NCBI RefSeq assembly: GCF_052118845.1
Contig: NZ_JBQKGJ010000013.1
Span: forward strand, 17,222 to 81,221
DNA: 64,000 bases
Source of the DNA: Bilifractor sp002394235
GTDB taxonomy: Bacteria > Bacillota > Clostridia > Lachnospirales > Lachnospiraceae
Reading direction: 5' to 3'
The notes beneath the pieces are model-generated. The model made no database searches. It was not told the origin of the DNA and saw only the letters and a program-made list of their open reading frames with translations. The position numbers were made by a program, and so were the translations under genes. Shown here one piece after another: positions 53,247 to 62,097 of this stretch. Within the stretch, counting starts at the first letter, position 1. The number at the start of each line of letters is the position of its first letter.

Positions 53247-53768
53247 ATGGAAAAAAATTTTTTGTCTCTTATCAAGACGCGCCGTAGTGTACGGGCTTAT
53301 AAATCGGAACCCGTCCCTTCCAAGGCTTTGGACGCTGTACTGGAAGCAGGGACTTACGCTCCTACCGGCGGAGGACATCAATCTCCAACCATCATTGCAA
53401 TTACAGACCCCAAATATAGGCGGGAGATTGCAAAACTAAACGCAGAAGTGATGGGGAGCAACACAGACCCTTATTATGGCGCACCTGTCGTGATACTGGT
53501 TTTGGCAGATGGCTCCGCAAGCACCTTTGTTGAGGACGGAAGCTGCGTCCTTGAAAATATGATGCTCGCTGCCCATGCCCTTGGCCTGGGAACCGTATGG
53601 GTACATCGGGAACGTGAGATTTTTGACAGTGAAAGCGGCAAGGCTCTTCTGCGGGAGTGGAAGCTACCGGAAACCTTGCGTGGCGTCGGGGCGATTGCAT
53701 TGGGTTATCCGGCCCAGGAAGCCGGTCAGCACGCAGCACGCAAACAAAACTATATTGTTCGGATTTAA
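53247..53768 (+). CDS. Nitroreductase
   Basis: A 173-residue small FMN nitroreductase: FLSLIKTRRSVRAYKSEPVP (phosphate contact), YAPTGGGHQSPTIIAI, and NMMLAAHALGLGTVWVHRERE. It likely reduces nitro compounds, quinones or flavin-like dyes. GGAGG lies 11 nt before the ATG at 53247; further upstream ATGs overlap the terminator hairpin. First gene of the operon with two MATE pumps. Confidence 0.9.
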   Translation: MEKNFLSLIKTRRSVRAYKSEPVPSKALDAVLEAGTYAPTGGGHQSPTIIAITDPKYRREIAKLNAEVMGSNTDPYYGAPVVILVLADGSASTFVEDGSCVLENMMLAAHALGLGTVWVHREREIFDSESGKALLREWKLPETLRGVGAIALGYPAQEAGQHAARKQNYIVRI

Positions 53769-53827
53769 TGTTCCGCTGTCTGGCGCAATTTTTTTGCACC
53801 GGACAATTTGTGGAGAGGAGGGAAAGT

Positions 53828-55189
53828 ATGCAGACCAATAATAAAATGGCGGTTGCTCCTGTTGGAAGGCTCATTTGGCAAATGTCGATACCGCCGCTAA
53901 TCTCCATGTTCCTGCAATATTCCTATAATCTGATAGACAGTGCGTTTATAGCGCGGTTGAGTGAGAATGCACTAACGGCTGTTTCTCTGTCATTCCCGAT
54001 TACAACACTGATGAATGCGGCGTCTATCTGGATCGGTGTCGGCGTGAATGTACTGATTGCAGGGTATCTTGGGGAGAAAAAGCAGGATGAGGCAAATACC
54101 ACCGTCACACATGGATTGTTACTGGCCTTTGGAATTGGTGCTTTGCTCAATCTTCTGTCATTACTGATTATGAAACCCTACTTTGGGGCATTCACCAATA
54201 ACGAAAAAATTTATCAGTTGAGTCTTGACTATATGAGCGTATGTTCGTTCATGCAAATTCCAAACATGGTGCATATCGCAATCCAGAAAATGATACAGGC
54301 TACTGGGAACATGGTTGCGCCTATGTGGTTCCAGATTGCAGGAGTGGTCGTTAATTTTGTATTTGACCCACTCCTAATTTTTGGTATTGGTGTTTTTCCA
54401 GCTATGGGAATCCGTGGCGCTGCGGTGGCTACTGTTGCGGGCTATTTGTTATCCATGATTTTGGCATTTGCCTTGCTGCTGGGCAAAAAGCAGAAAGTGC
54501 AGATAAAGATCAAAGGATTTCATTTGCAAAAGTGGCTGATTGGCCGTATTTTCACCCTTGGACTGCCGTCTTTTATTATGAATGCCCTTAGTTCTTTTAT
54601 GGTGACTTTTGTAAACTTTTTTCTGGTCGCCTATTCCGATACGGCAATCGCTTTCTTCGGTGCGTATTTTAAGGTGCAGCAGTTGATTGTCATGACGGTC
54701 AACGGGCTGATCCAGGGCTGTCTTCCTATTATGCGGTTTAACTACGGTGCGGGAAACAGAGATAGGCTGCACTCTGCTTTCCGCTACGGAACCGCTTTGG
54801 TCTCCGGTATGATGATACTGGGAACATTGACCGTCATTCTCTTTCCGGCGCAGCTTTTGGGATTATTTACGGCGTCGGAAGCCATGCGCTCCTTTGGAAT
54901 ATCCGCTATGCGGATAATGGCGGCAAGCTATCTGTTTTGCGGCCTTTCCACCATGATTTCCACCTATTTTCAGGCCACAGAAAAAGTAGGCTTCAGCATG
55001 ACAATCCAATTATGCAGGCAGATGCTTTTCCTTGTTCCCGCCTTATGGTGTCTGGACAGATTGTTCCATCTGAACGGGATCTGGCTTGCATTTCCGGTTG
55101 CTGAAACCGCCACTTTTCTCGTTGCGCTTGTGATGATGGCATGGCATCGCCGCAAAATATATCATAAGGTATTCCAAGGAGGAAAATGA
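53828..55189 (+). CDS. MATE-family efflux transporter, first of two
   Basis: A 453-residue multidrug and toxin extrusion protein with twelve membrane segments in two halves. MQTNNKMAVAPVGRLIWQMSIPPLISMFLQYSYNLIDSAFIARLSENALTAVSLSFP is the typical start; the second half has the matching PSFIMNALSSF repeat. It exports drugs with Na+ or H+ antiport. GGAGGG precedes the ATG at 53828. The following MATE gene overlaps by 4 bp. Confidence 0.92.
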   Translation: MQTNNKMAVAPVGRLIWQMSIPPLISMFLQYSYNLIDSAFIARLSENALTAVSLSFPITTLMNAASIWIGVGVNVLIAGYLGEKKQDEANTTVTHGLLLAFGIGALLNLLSLLIMKPYFGAFTNNEKIYQLSLDYMSVCSFMQIPNMVHIAIQKMIQATGNMVAPMWFQIAGVVVNFVFDPLLIFGIGVFPAMGIRGAAVATVAGYLLSMILAFALLLGKKQKVQIKIKGFHLQKWLIGRIFTLGLPSFIMNALSSFMVTFVNFFLVAYSDTAIAFFGAYFKVQQLIVMTVNGLIQGCLPIMRFNYGAGNRDRLHSAFRYGTALVSGMMILGTLTVILFPAQLLGLFTASEAMRSFGISAMRIMAASYLFCGLSTMISTYFQATEKVGFSMTIQLCRQMLFLVPALWCLDRLFHLNGIWLAFPVAETATFLVALVMMAWHRRKIYHKVFQGGK

Positions 55190-56520
55190 TGAATGACACT
55201 TTCATGAAAGAAAAACCGGTATTACCGCTGATTTTATCCATGACCCTGCCTATGGTTTTATCCATGCTGGTTAATTCTCTATACAACATTATCGACAGCT
55301 TTTTCGTCGCACAGATTAGCGAGGAAGCTATGACGGCGTTATCACTGGTTTACCCGGTTCAAAATTTTATCAATGCTGTTGGAATTGGATATGGCGTTGG
55401 AATCAACGCCGTAATCGCCTTTTATTTGGGTGCTGGGGATCATGAAAAAGCGGATCAGGCCGCCACGCAGGGACTTGTGCTTGCCGTGATTCATGGCGTT
55501 GTTATGACAGTCTGCTGTATTACGATCATGCCGGTTTTCCTGCGGATGTTCACTTCATCTGAAGCGGTCATTGAACTTGGCGTCCGCTATTCTGTCGTTG
55601 CGTTCGCCTTTACACTCATTGTTACCGTCAGCATGGTGTTTGAGAAATTGTTCCAGGCAGTAGGAAACATGAAAACGACCATGATAAGCCTGATGTGCGG
55701 TTGCATCACAAACATTGTCTTAGATCCCGTTCTGATTTTTGGCTATGGCCTATTCCCGGAAATGGGAATCGAAGGCGCTGCACTGGCAACCGGCATCGGG
55801 CAGACTCTGACACTTGCGATTTACCTTGTAGTCTATCTTGTGCGGCCAATTCGCGTGCATATTCGCAGGCAGTACATTCTGCCCAGCAAAAAGATGGTAA
55901 TAAAGCTATACTCCATCGGCATTCCCGCAACCCTGAATCTTGCGCTTCCGTCTCTTTTGATTTCGGCGCTCAATGCGATTTTGGCGGCATATTCCGAAGT
56001 GTATATTCTGGTTTTAGGAATCTATTACAAATTGCAGACCTTTATCTATCTGCCAGCGAATGGCATTGTGCAGGGGATGCGCCCCCTGATTGGCTATAAC
56101 TACGGCGCGGGGGAGCACAAACGGGTCAGCCAGATTTATCAGATCGTTTTGTGCATGAGTGGCATCATTATGGTGTTTGGGACAGTAATATGTCTGCTGA
56201 TCCCCGGACAGTTGATGGGGCTGTTTACCCACACAAAAGCGACGATTCAGGCCGGGGAAACCGCCTTACGCATCATCGGGGCCGGGTTTATCGTCTCTGC
56301 GGTTTCTGTTACATCTTCCGGCGCATTGGAGGGACTTGGGAAAGGAACTCCCTCCTTACTGATTTCCCTTTGCCGGTATGTAGTGGTCATCATCCCGGCT
56401 GCGTTTTTACTCAGCAGGTTTTTCGGAGCGGTTGGCGTCTGGAATGCGTTTTGGATCACGGAAGCGATTACTGCGATCATTTCCCTTGTCATTTACCGCA
56501 AGGCAATCACAGGCCCGTGA
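55186..56520 (+). CDS. MATE-family efflux transporter, second of two
   Basis: A 444-residue MATE protein (MVLSMLVNSLYNIIDSFFVAQISEEAMTALSLVYPVQNFINAVGIGYGVGINA), similar to but distinct from its neighbour. Its ATG lies in AAATGATGA with the previous stop, so translation is coupled. Two adjacent MATE genes could be redundant pumps or form a heteromeric unit; the latter is speculative. Confidence 0.92.
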   Translation: MMNDTFMKEKPVLPLILSMTLPMVLSMLVNSLYNIIDSFFVAQISEEAMTALSLVYPVQNFINAVGIGYGVGINAVIAFYLGAGDHEKADQAATQGLVLAVIHGVVMTVCCITIMPVFLRMFTSSEAVIELGVRYSVVAFAFTLIVTVSMVFEKLFQAVGNMKTTMISLMCGCITNIVLDPVLIFGYGLFPEMGIEGAALATGIGQTLTLAIYLVVYLVRPIRVHIRRQYILPSKKMVIKLYSIGIPATLNLALPSLLISALNAILAAYSEVYILVLGIYYKLQTFIYLPANGIVQGMRPLIGYNYGAGEHKRVSQIYQIVLCMSGIIMVFGTVICLLIPGQLMGLFTHTKATIQAGETALRIIGAGFIVSAVSVTSSGALEGLGKGTPSLLISLCRYVVVIIPAAFLLSRFFGAVGVWNAFWITEAITAIISLVIYRKAITGP

Positions 56521-56763
56521 CGGCGGCCCGAAAGCCATGTACAACGTCCTTACTCCACCGCGACGGATAAATTCCTGCTTCAAAGTATCAGGAGCTGCTG
56601 ATGTTCTGAAACAAACCGATGAGTTCCTGCTGTTACGCCGTCGGCAATGCGCTTTCGCAGATCCGAACGCGCGGTCGGGGAGGCGATGCCGCCGAAAAGA
56701 TCGCGCTGTTTCCACCTCCCTCAATTCGCCGTTTGACACCATGATGGCTTAGAGACATTTTTA
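56521..56763. other. Gene-free stretch with a decayed hairpin motif
   Basis: About 240 GC-rich bases after the MATE pair. The open frames here have no protein-like composition. At 56737-56761 it carries CCATGATGGCTTAGAGACAT, the right half of the hairpin at 40403, next to the Rrf2 stop. Confidence 0.5.
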
Positions 56764-57201
56764 CTATTCATTCTTTAGTTCATTTTGAATATCCGTCATC
56801 ACATCGGCAAGGGTAATCTTTCTCATTTCATCTTCCATGCACCGCTGGACTCTTTTCAATTTTGAATCCATCGCCTTATGAATATTTCTGCCTATCGGAC
56901 ATTCCGGATTAGGATTCTCATGAAAGTGGAACAGTTCGTCATCTTTTACGCTGTCTACAGCCTTGTAAACATCATAGAAGGTGATCTGATCAGGAGTTTT
57001 TGTTAAAGATATCCCGCTTTTGCCCTGACTGATGCTTATAAGTCCCCCTTCTTTGAGGTTTCCCATGACGTTTCTGACGATGACGGGATTTACACCTATG
57101 CTGCTCGCCAGAATATTGCTGGTCACTTTTTCATCTTCGCCCAGATAATCTATAACCGCAAGAAGATGGACTCCTATTGTGAACTTACTTGAGATTTGCA
57201 T
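56764..57201 (-). CDS. Rrf2-family transcriptional regulator, second
   Basis: A 145-residue winged-helix regulator (FTIGVHLLAVIDYLGEDEKVTSNILASSIGVNPVIVRNVMGNLKEGGLISISQGKSGISLTKTPDQITFYDVYKAV). Like the first Rrf2 here it lacks an iron-sulfur Cys triad and has one Cys in NPNPECPIGRNIH, a pattern of thiol-sensing members. It precedes, and likely controls, the NAD(P)-binding gene; both promoters carry TGTAAT-N7-ATTACA. Confidence 0.9.
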   Translation of the reverse strand: MQISSKFTIGVHLLAVIDYLGEDEKVTSNILASSIGVNPVIVRNVMGNLKEGGLISISQGKSGISLTKTPDQITFYDVYKAVDSVKDDELFHFHENPNPECPIGRNIHKAMDSKLKRVQRCMEDEMRKITLADVMTDIQNELKNE

Positions 57202-57217
57202 AGCATCGCCTCCATCT

Positions 57218-57236
57218 TGTAATATATGAAATTACA
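57218..57236. promoter_or_regulatory. Rrf2 operator, autoregulatory site
   Basis: TGTAAT-N7-ATTACA, 17 bp upstream of the Rrf2 start. The half-sites and spacing equal those at 57933-57951. Confidence 0.75.
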
Positions 57237-57267
57237 GGAGAAAAGTCAATGCAGGTAACAAGAATCG

Positions 57268-57897
57268 TTATTCACTTACAACGCTGATTCTTTCTTTTAT
57301 GTGCTTGCCGGATTCGATCTCATCGACCATGGCAACCGCATAATCGGCATAGGAGATCACGCTTTCTCCCTTGCTGTTGAGAACCAGTTCCTCGCCGCCC
57401 AGAATGTACTTTCCGGTTCTTTCGCCATCAGCCTGAAAATCTCCGGCAGGGCTGACATAAGTCCAATTCACATCGTCAAACTTACGAAGCTCCTCAAGTG
57501 CTTTTCCATGACCATTTACAACGGGCATAGCTGCTTCTGGGAATGGTGTCACATCAACAACTGTCTTGGTATGCTCAGGATTAACATAAAGGCTTCCTGC
57601 TCCACCTACGACCAGCAGGCGTGCATCGCTGCCGGAGAGCACTTTAGCCATATGAACGGTAGCCTCCGGGATGAGGTGAATGGCGTCGGGCGTCCAGTTG
57701 CCAAAAGCATCCACAACAACTTCAAACCCTTTTAGATCTTCGCTGGTAAGATCAAAGAGATCCTTTGTAATGGTCTTGGGCGCAACAGTCTTATTTTCTC
57801 CCCTTACGATAGCTGTAACATCCATACCACGACGTACAGCTTCTTCGACAACCAGCTTACCGGCTTTTCCGTTTGCTGCTACAACCGCAATCTTCAT
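57268..57897 (-). CDS. NAD(P)-binding protein, NmrA/SDR-like
   Basis: A 209-residue Rossmann-fold protein: MKIAVVAANGKAGKLVVEEAVRRGMDVTAIVRG at the N-terminus and VVVDAFGNWTPDAIHLIPEATVHMAKVLSGSDARLLVVGGAGSLY in the middle. Members act as redox sensors or epimerase-like reductases. AAGGAGG lies 8 nt before the ATG at 57897; the longer frame would start inside the operator. Controlled by the adjacent Rrf2 protein. Confidence 0.9.
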   Translation of the reverse strand: MKIAVVAANGKAGKLVVEEAVRRGMDVTAIVRGENKTVAPKTITKDLFDLTSEDLKGFEVVVDAFGNWTPDAIHLIPEATVHMAKVLSGSDARLLVVGGAGSLYVNPEHTKTVVDVTPFPEAAMPVVNGHGKALEELRKFDDVNWTYVSPAGDFQADGERTGKYILGGEELVLNSKGESVISYADYAVAMVDEIESGKHIKERISVVSE

Positions 57898-57930
57898 AAT
57901 AGAATCCTCCTTAAATTTGATTCGTTCTAA

Positions 57931-57953
57931 CATGTAATATCTGTAATTACATG
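57931..57953. promoter_or_regulatory. Rrf2 operator before the NAD(P)-binding gene
   Basis: CATGTAAT-N7-ATTACATG, a perfect 8-bp inverted repeat, 33 bp before the ATG. A half-site ACATGT recurs near 57994. Confidence 0.75.
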
Positions 57954-58046
57954 TTTATCATAGCAGCGCCGGTCCAACCTGTCAATACATATGTTACATG
58001 TTTTTGCAGATTATTTACGCCGAATAAGAGAATCCGATTAATAGAG

Positions 58047-58082
58047 GGAGGACGGTACAGCATAATGTCTGTACCGTCCTCT
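58047..58082 (+). terminator. Terminator-like hairpin at the start of the cassette repeat
   Basis: GAGGACGGTACAG pairs perfectly with CTGTACCGTCCTC around CATAATGT, followed by TGTTTG. It holds the same place before repeat A as the stronger hairpins at 60070 and 63722 hold in the other two copies. Confidence 0.7.
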
Positions 58083-58084
58083 GT

Positions 58085-58490
58085 TTGTATACTCCAGCGG
58101 TTATAGCATTTCCACAGCCACAACCCCCGATAATAGCAAAGTCACAGTCTCGCCTGACAAGAATTCATCAAAATAGCCTTCCCACAGCCACGCCAGACCA
58201 ACTTTCACATTTTTTCTAAAAGAAAACGCGGCACCCGCCTCACCTCTCAGAAAGACGGATGCCGCAGAAATGGCTTAAACACAGGCTTTTCCAGCCCTCT
58301 TTCAATTTGTTCTTGTTAGCAGAACCACGGTCTTAACATGCAACGAGACAGTAGAAAAAATAATCATACTGGTTCATGCTGTCTGGGAATTGGTCAAGGT
58401 AGGGACATGCTGTTCGGGAATTTGTCAGAAATATGATGCTCCATTACCTTCAATGATATCAGCGACATTGCAAAACACATTGAACTGGAA
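58085..58490. repeat. Cassette repeat A (about 406 bp)
   Basis: Shares its whole length with 60105-60510 (offset about 2,020) and its first part with 63759-63890. It contains internal 30-bp subrepeats (CACAGNCACNACC type), a GCGGCA/TGCCGC hairpin and ends CAAAACACATTGAACTGGAA, 10 bp from the stop codon of the Cys-rich gene. The minus strand has a frame reading KVGLAWLWEGYFDEF... but without a start. Part of a decayed integrative element. Confidence 0.8.
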
Positions 58491-58500
58491 TTTGACTTTC

Positions 58501-58824
58501 CTATTTTCTTAAAATCTCATGTGGAGCTTCTATTTCATTTGCCAAGGTATGCTCTGTTAATTCTGACATCAATTTCAATTTTTTATTAATCAATGGTCGC
58601 ATACAATTAGGAACATGTTCCTGATGCGCTCTGTGGATCGCTACACATTCCTTACAGTTTCCGTGATAACGACAGGCTTTCAGGCAAGGACAGTGATCTT
58701 TGTCTTTATACTCCTTACGAAATTCCGCTGCAAATTCTTCTTGCAGTCTCAGTCCCTCGACACGGTTTCCCTTATGAAATTCTACCATTGCATCCAGTTC
58801 TTTCTGGTTCCCTTCAATCTTCAT
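58501..58824 (-). CDS. Small Cys-rich protein
   Basis: A 107-residue protein: a helical N-terminal half and a Cys/His cluster (CPCLKACRYHGNCKECVAIHRAHQEHVPNCM) that could bind zinc or an iron-sulfur cluster. The motif recurs in small clostridial proteins of unknown function; I do not know its role. GGAGG lies upstream of ATG at 58824. Its stop abuts cassette repeat A. Confidence 0.75.
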   Translation of the reverse strand: MKIEGNQKELDAMVEFHKGNRVEGLRLQEEFAAEFRKEYKDKDHCPCLKACRYHGNCKECVAIHRAHQEHVPNCMRPLINKKLKLMSELTEHTLANEIEAPHEILRK

Positions 58825-58946
58825 GTTATTATAGCGCCTCCATTTCAACTATTCCTCATTTTCTGATAAATCCCGATTTTGCGTCATCCCGACAAACGGG
58901 AATTTGTTTGTACAATGTTCAAGATATAACTGTTATTATGCCTTGA

Positions 58947-59471
58947 TTAGAGTACAAACTCATATAAGAGGAACTTCCTCGGTACTCCAATATCAACATA
59001 TGTGATTTCAACCTTATCCACATACTTAAATCCAAACGACATATACATTTTCTGTGGAATATCATTTCCCTCTATGCAATCAAGACGAATTGATTTAAGG
59101 TTTCTTTCCCTTGCTGTGTCAATTGCGTGTTGAACTAACTGCTTCGAGTATCCATGACCTCCATATTCCGGAAGGACACGCAAGGCATGAAGAACTACTG
59201 TCTCGTTATCATTTGCATCAATAAGCCATTTAACTGCGTGATACGCCTCATCACGATCATGATTCATAATATACGCTGCAACAATTCGACCATCTTCAAT
59301 ACCGATAAACTGATTTCTCTCTTTGATTGCATCTTTGATCATTTCATCTGGAGGGAAACCACCTTTATCTCCCTCCGGCAGAAAATCTTTTCCGCTCAAA
59401 ACTTTACACATACCGTCATAAAACTGTCGCAATTCTATAAAATTTTTCTCTTCTGCATATCTGATAATCAT
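58947..59471 (-). CDS. GNAT-family N-acetyltransferase, first
   Basis: A 174-residue acetyl-CoA-dependent transferase with a GNAT core (IRYAEEKNFIELRQFYDGMC; VVLHALRVLPEYGGHGYSKQLVQHAIDTARERNLKSIRLDCIEGNDIPQKMYMSFGFKYVDKVE). The acceptor is unknown. It starts 24 bp from the long direct repeat B. Confidence 0.9.
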   Translation of the reverse strand: MIIRYAEEKNFIELRQFYDGMCKVLSGKDFLPEGDKGGFPPDEMIKDAIKERNQFIGIEDGRIVAAYIMNHDRDEAYHAVKWLIDANDNETVVLHALRVLPEYGGHGYSKQLVQHAIDTARERNLKSIRLDCIEGNDIPQKMYMSFGFKYVDKVEITYVDIGVPRKFLLYEFVL

Positions 59472-59665
59472 AGAAATCTATCCCTCCAACTTCTGATTTA
59501 TATCTTGGTATACGTATCTTGTCTTCTTCCAAGTGGCTTTGAAATCAGTAGCAATTATATCCATTTCTCATCAACACCATTTCGTTACTTAGTATATCAT
59601 GTTTGGAATTCGTGAAAAACAGAAAAGCCGTCCCGATAATCCGAGACGGCAAAATACTGACAATA

Positions 59666-60056
59666 TTAAATTGTGATGTCTTCATGTGCACCGCTTATCA
59701 CCGTGATGGTAAGCTTATCGGGAAAGATCTTGATCTCCTTGATAAAGTTTCGAACCAGTTTTTCATCATAAGCGAGCACCTTATCCTTGGACTTCTCGAT
59801 GGATTCGCGGAGAGCCTTGATGCGTTCCTTATCCCGCTCTTCCACTGCCTGCCCAGCTTCAATCTCTGTCTTTCTACTTCTTAACTGCTGTACTCTTTCA
59901 GCAAGTCCTGTGATGTCCCGATGTGCTTTCACTCCGGCGGAGAATATCCTTCTGCAGGTCAGCGATCTCTTGGTTGATATCCTCTAATTCAGTAGCCGGA
60001 TTTTCTCCGAGCAGATTCATCACTTCATTGCTGATAGCCTCGTACTTCAAAGAGGA
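59666..60056 (-). pseudogene. Serine recombinase C-terminal relic 1
   Basis: SSLKYEAISNEVMNLLGENPATELEDINQEIADLQKDIL, then a one-base frameshift, then KAHRDITGLAERVQQLRSRKTEIEAGQAVEERDKERIKALRESIEKSKDKVLAYDEKLVRNFIKEIKIFPDKLTITVISG. This is the coiled-coil and final strand region of large serine recombinases. The catalytic domain is missing. Confidence 0.75.
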
Positions 60057-60069
60057 TTAACACGATGGG

Positions 60070-60106
60070 AGGCGGTGCAGATGATGATTCTGCATCGCCT
60101 TTTTTC
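60070..60106 (+). terminator. Terminator hairpin in repeat B
   Basis: GGCGGTGCAGA and TCTGCATCGCC with loop TGATGAT, followed by TTTTTT. The same hairpin is at 63722 in repeat C. Confidence 0.85.
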
Positions 60107-60510
60107 TATTCCTGGTCAAATAGCCTTTCCACAGTCACAACCTCCGAAAATAGCAAAGCTACAGTCTCGCCAGTTAAAAATTCATCCAAATAGCCTTCCC
60201 ACAGTCACGCCAGACCAACTTTCACATTTTTTCTAAAAGAAAATGCGGCACCCGCCTCTCTTCTCAGAAAGACGGATGCCGCAGAAATGGCTTAAACACG
60301 GGCTTTTTCTGCCCTCTGTCAATTTGTTCTTGTTAGCAGAGCCACGGTCTCAACATGCCCCGAGACAGTGAGGAACATAATCACGTAGGTTCTTGCTGTC
60401 TGGGAATTGGTCAAGGTAGGAACATGCTATTCGGAAATTGGTCGAAAATATGATGTTGCTCCATTACCTTAAATTATATCAGCATCATTGCAAAACACAT
60501 TGAACTGGAA
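60105..60510. repeat. Cassette repeat A, second copy
   Basis: The equivalent of 58085-58490. It ends CAAAACACATTGAACTGGAA at 60510, one base before the stop codon of the radical SAM mobile pair protein B, so cargo genes abut the repeat end in both cases. Confidence 0.85.
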
Positions 60511-60511
60511 G

Positions 60512-61420
60512 TTAGCGATTTCTTTTTCCGGTATTCTCTGTCCCACGGATTTCCTCATGATAGAAATAATCTACGATCACCGGATGCCCCTGCAGGACTC
60601 TGCCATAAGGCATTTCATTATCCACAAAGGCACAATCATACTTCTTAGCCATTTCCTCAGCTTTTACTTCAAGTGCTTCAAAGTAGCTGCGGTTATGCTT
60701 GTTATAGATCTCGTCGTAAAGTGGTACCAGATCAGGATACTTTCCGGCGATATAATCCATAATTGTCTTTTTGAAACCGCCTCGAAGATTGAGATTTTCG
60801 AGCCAGAACAGATCGCACTGATCCTTTACCCGATCAAAGATTGCTTCAAAATCCGTGATACCGGGGAATACCGGGGATACGAAACAGACTGTACGGATAC
60901 CTGCTTCATATACCTGCTTCATAGCAGAGATACGGCGCTCAATGCTCGAAGCAGAGTCCATATCATTCTTGAAATTTTCATCCAGTGTGTTGATCGACCA
61001 TGAAACGGTTACACGTCCAAGCTTCTTCAGCAGATCAATATCCCGTACCACAAGATCCGACTTTGTGCAGATCAGAATATCTGCGTCACTGCCGATCAGC
61101 TGCTCCAGAAGTTTTCTGGTATTCCCGAATTGCTCCTCCTGTGGATTGTAGCCATCTGTCACAGAACCGATGACCACCCGCTGTCCGGCATATTTCTTCG
61201 GATTTTTAATTTCCGGCCAATGCTTCACATCAAGGAAAGTGCCCCATTCCTCCTTGTGCCCGGTAAAGCGCTTCATAAAAGAAGCATAGCAATACTTGCA
61301 GGCATGTGTACAGCCCACATAGGGATTGACCGAGTAACCACCTACCGGCAGACTAGACTTGGTCATGATGTTCTTTGTTTCCACCTCACGAATGAGGATT
61401 CCATTTATTACTTCTTCCAT
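60512..61420 (-). CDS. Radical SAM mobile pair protein B
   Basis: A 302-residue radical SAM enzyme of the SplB-like group: VGGYSVNPYVGCTHACKYCYASFMKRF carries the C-x3-C-x2-C cluster; GSVTDGYNPQEEQFGNTRKLLEQL and VSWSINTLDENFKNDMDSASSIERR follow. NCBI-type annotation groups this with the next gene and a MarR regulator as a mobile pair system of unknown function. Its ATG overlaps the previous gene by 13 bp. Confidence 0.88.
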   Translation of the reverse strand: MEEVINGILIREVETKNIMTKSSLPVGGYSVNPYVGCTHACKYCYASFMKRFTGHKEEWGTFLDVKHWPEIKNPKKYAGQRVVIGSVTDGYNPQEEQFGNTRKLLEQLIGSDADILICTKSDLVVRDIDLLKKLGRVTVSWSINTLDENFKNDMDSASSIERRISAMKQVYEAGIRTVCFVSPVFPGITDFEAIFDRVKDQCDLFWLENLNLRGGFKKTIMDYIAGKYPDLVPLYDEIYNKHNRSYFEALEVKAEEMAKKYDCAFVDNEMPYGRVLQGHPVIVDYFYHEEIRGTENTGKRNR

Positions 61421-62097
61421 GATTTCTGTACCTCTAACACTTTATTAAATTCTTCCGGCATTTCCTGAATCATATTTTCATCCCCTATGATAAGGACAAG
61501 GTCTTCCTTCATAAACACCGGAATGCCGAGCCTATGTGCCTGGTCCGCCAGAGACCATGCCCATTCCGGCTCCGTATGAATCTTCCCGCTCTGAGCTCCG
61601 GTCATGGTGCCCACAACGATCCAATTGATTCCGGAAAGGTCAACTGTGCCGAGATCATCGAATAACGGCTCAAAGGTAACATGGTAATGTTTTGCTCTGA
61701 CATTTTTCCGAAGGGCGTCGATACGCCACAGTTCTGCTTTCCTCGTCACCGTAACGCCAAACCATGCGTTTTCCAGATCGGTATCAAAATCCAGCAAATC
61801 CGGTCGCTTGGTAAGGAACAGGAACTGATGCTGTGGATTTTCACGGATCTTTGCAAATACCTCGTCTCTCCATTCCGGCTTCCATCCGGAGAGATCGCTC
61901 ATCCCAGTAAGAAGAAAATTCTGCGGACGTTTCTTTTCCATCATCTTGAGCTTACCCGGAAAAAATTCAGGGTCAGCGAAGTCATCAATCATATGCCAGC
62001 GTTTCACGTTGTTGCGGGCATAACAATATGTACACCCCACTGTGCAGCCAATGACGATATTCATGTTCTGAATCTGATCTTTGATACAAATACTCAT
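61408..62097 (-). CDS. Radical SAM mobile pair protein A
   Basis: About 229 residues: QNMNIVIGCTVGCTYCYARNNVKRW (C-x3-C-x2-C), LLTGMSDLSGWKPEWRDEVFAKIRENPQHQFLFLTKRPDLLDFDTDLENAWFGVTV. It is a short radical SAM/DUF5131-like protein. ATG at 62097 after GAGGAG overlaps the MarR stop by 4 bp; a GTG at 62109 is an alternative. Substrate unknown. Confidence 0.88.
   Translation of the reverse strand: MSICIKDQIQNMNIVIGCTVGCTYCYARNNVKRWHMIDDFADPEFFPGKLKMMEKKRPQNFLLTGMSDLSGWKPEWRDEVFAKIRENPQHQFLFLTKRPDLLDFDTDLENAWFGVTVTRKAELWRIDALRKNVRAKHYHVTFEPLFDDLGTVDLSGINWIVVGTMTGAQSGKIHTEPEWAWSLADQAHRLGIPVFMKEDLVLIIGDENMIQEMPEEFNKVLEVQKSWKK

Larger units (their letters stand above)
59495..60238. repeat. Long direct repeat B (744 bp)
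   Basis: Matches 63148-63890 over its full length, about 90 percent by eye, offset about 3,652. It starts GATTTATATCTTGG next to a GNAT gene, includes a dead recombinase tail and a terminator hairpin, and runs into the cassette repeat. Recombination between B and C would remove the radical SAM pair, its MarR regulator and the second GNAT gene. Confidence 0.88.

Noticed and set aside
56407..56742. Minus-strand Arg/Ser-rich open frame after the MATE genes
   Set aside because: Overlaps the MATE 3' end in antisense and has an unnatural composition.
58085..58490. Protein KVGLAWLWEGYFDEF... on the minus strand of the cassette repeat
   Set aside because: No start codon or ribosome site, and copies B and C have an in-frame stop, so coding is not supported.
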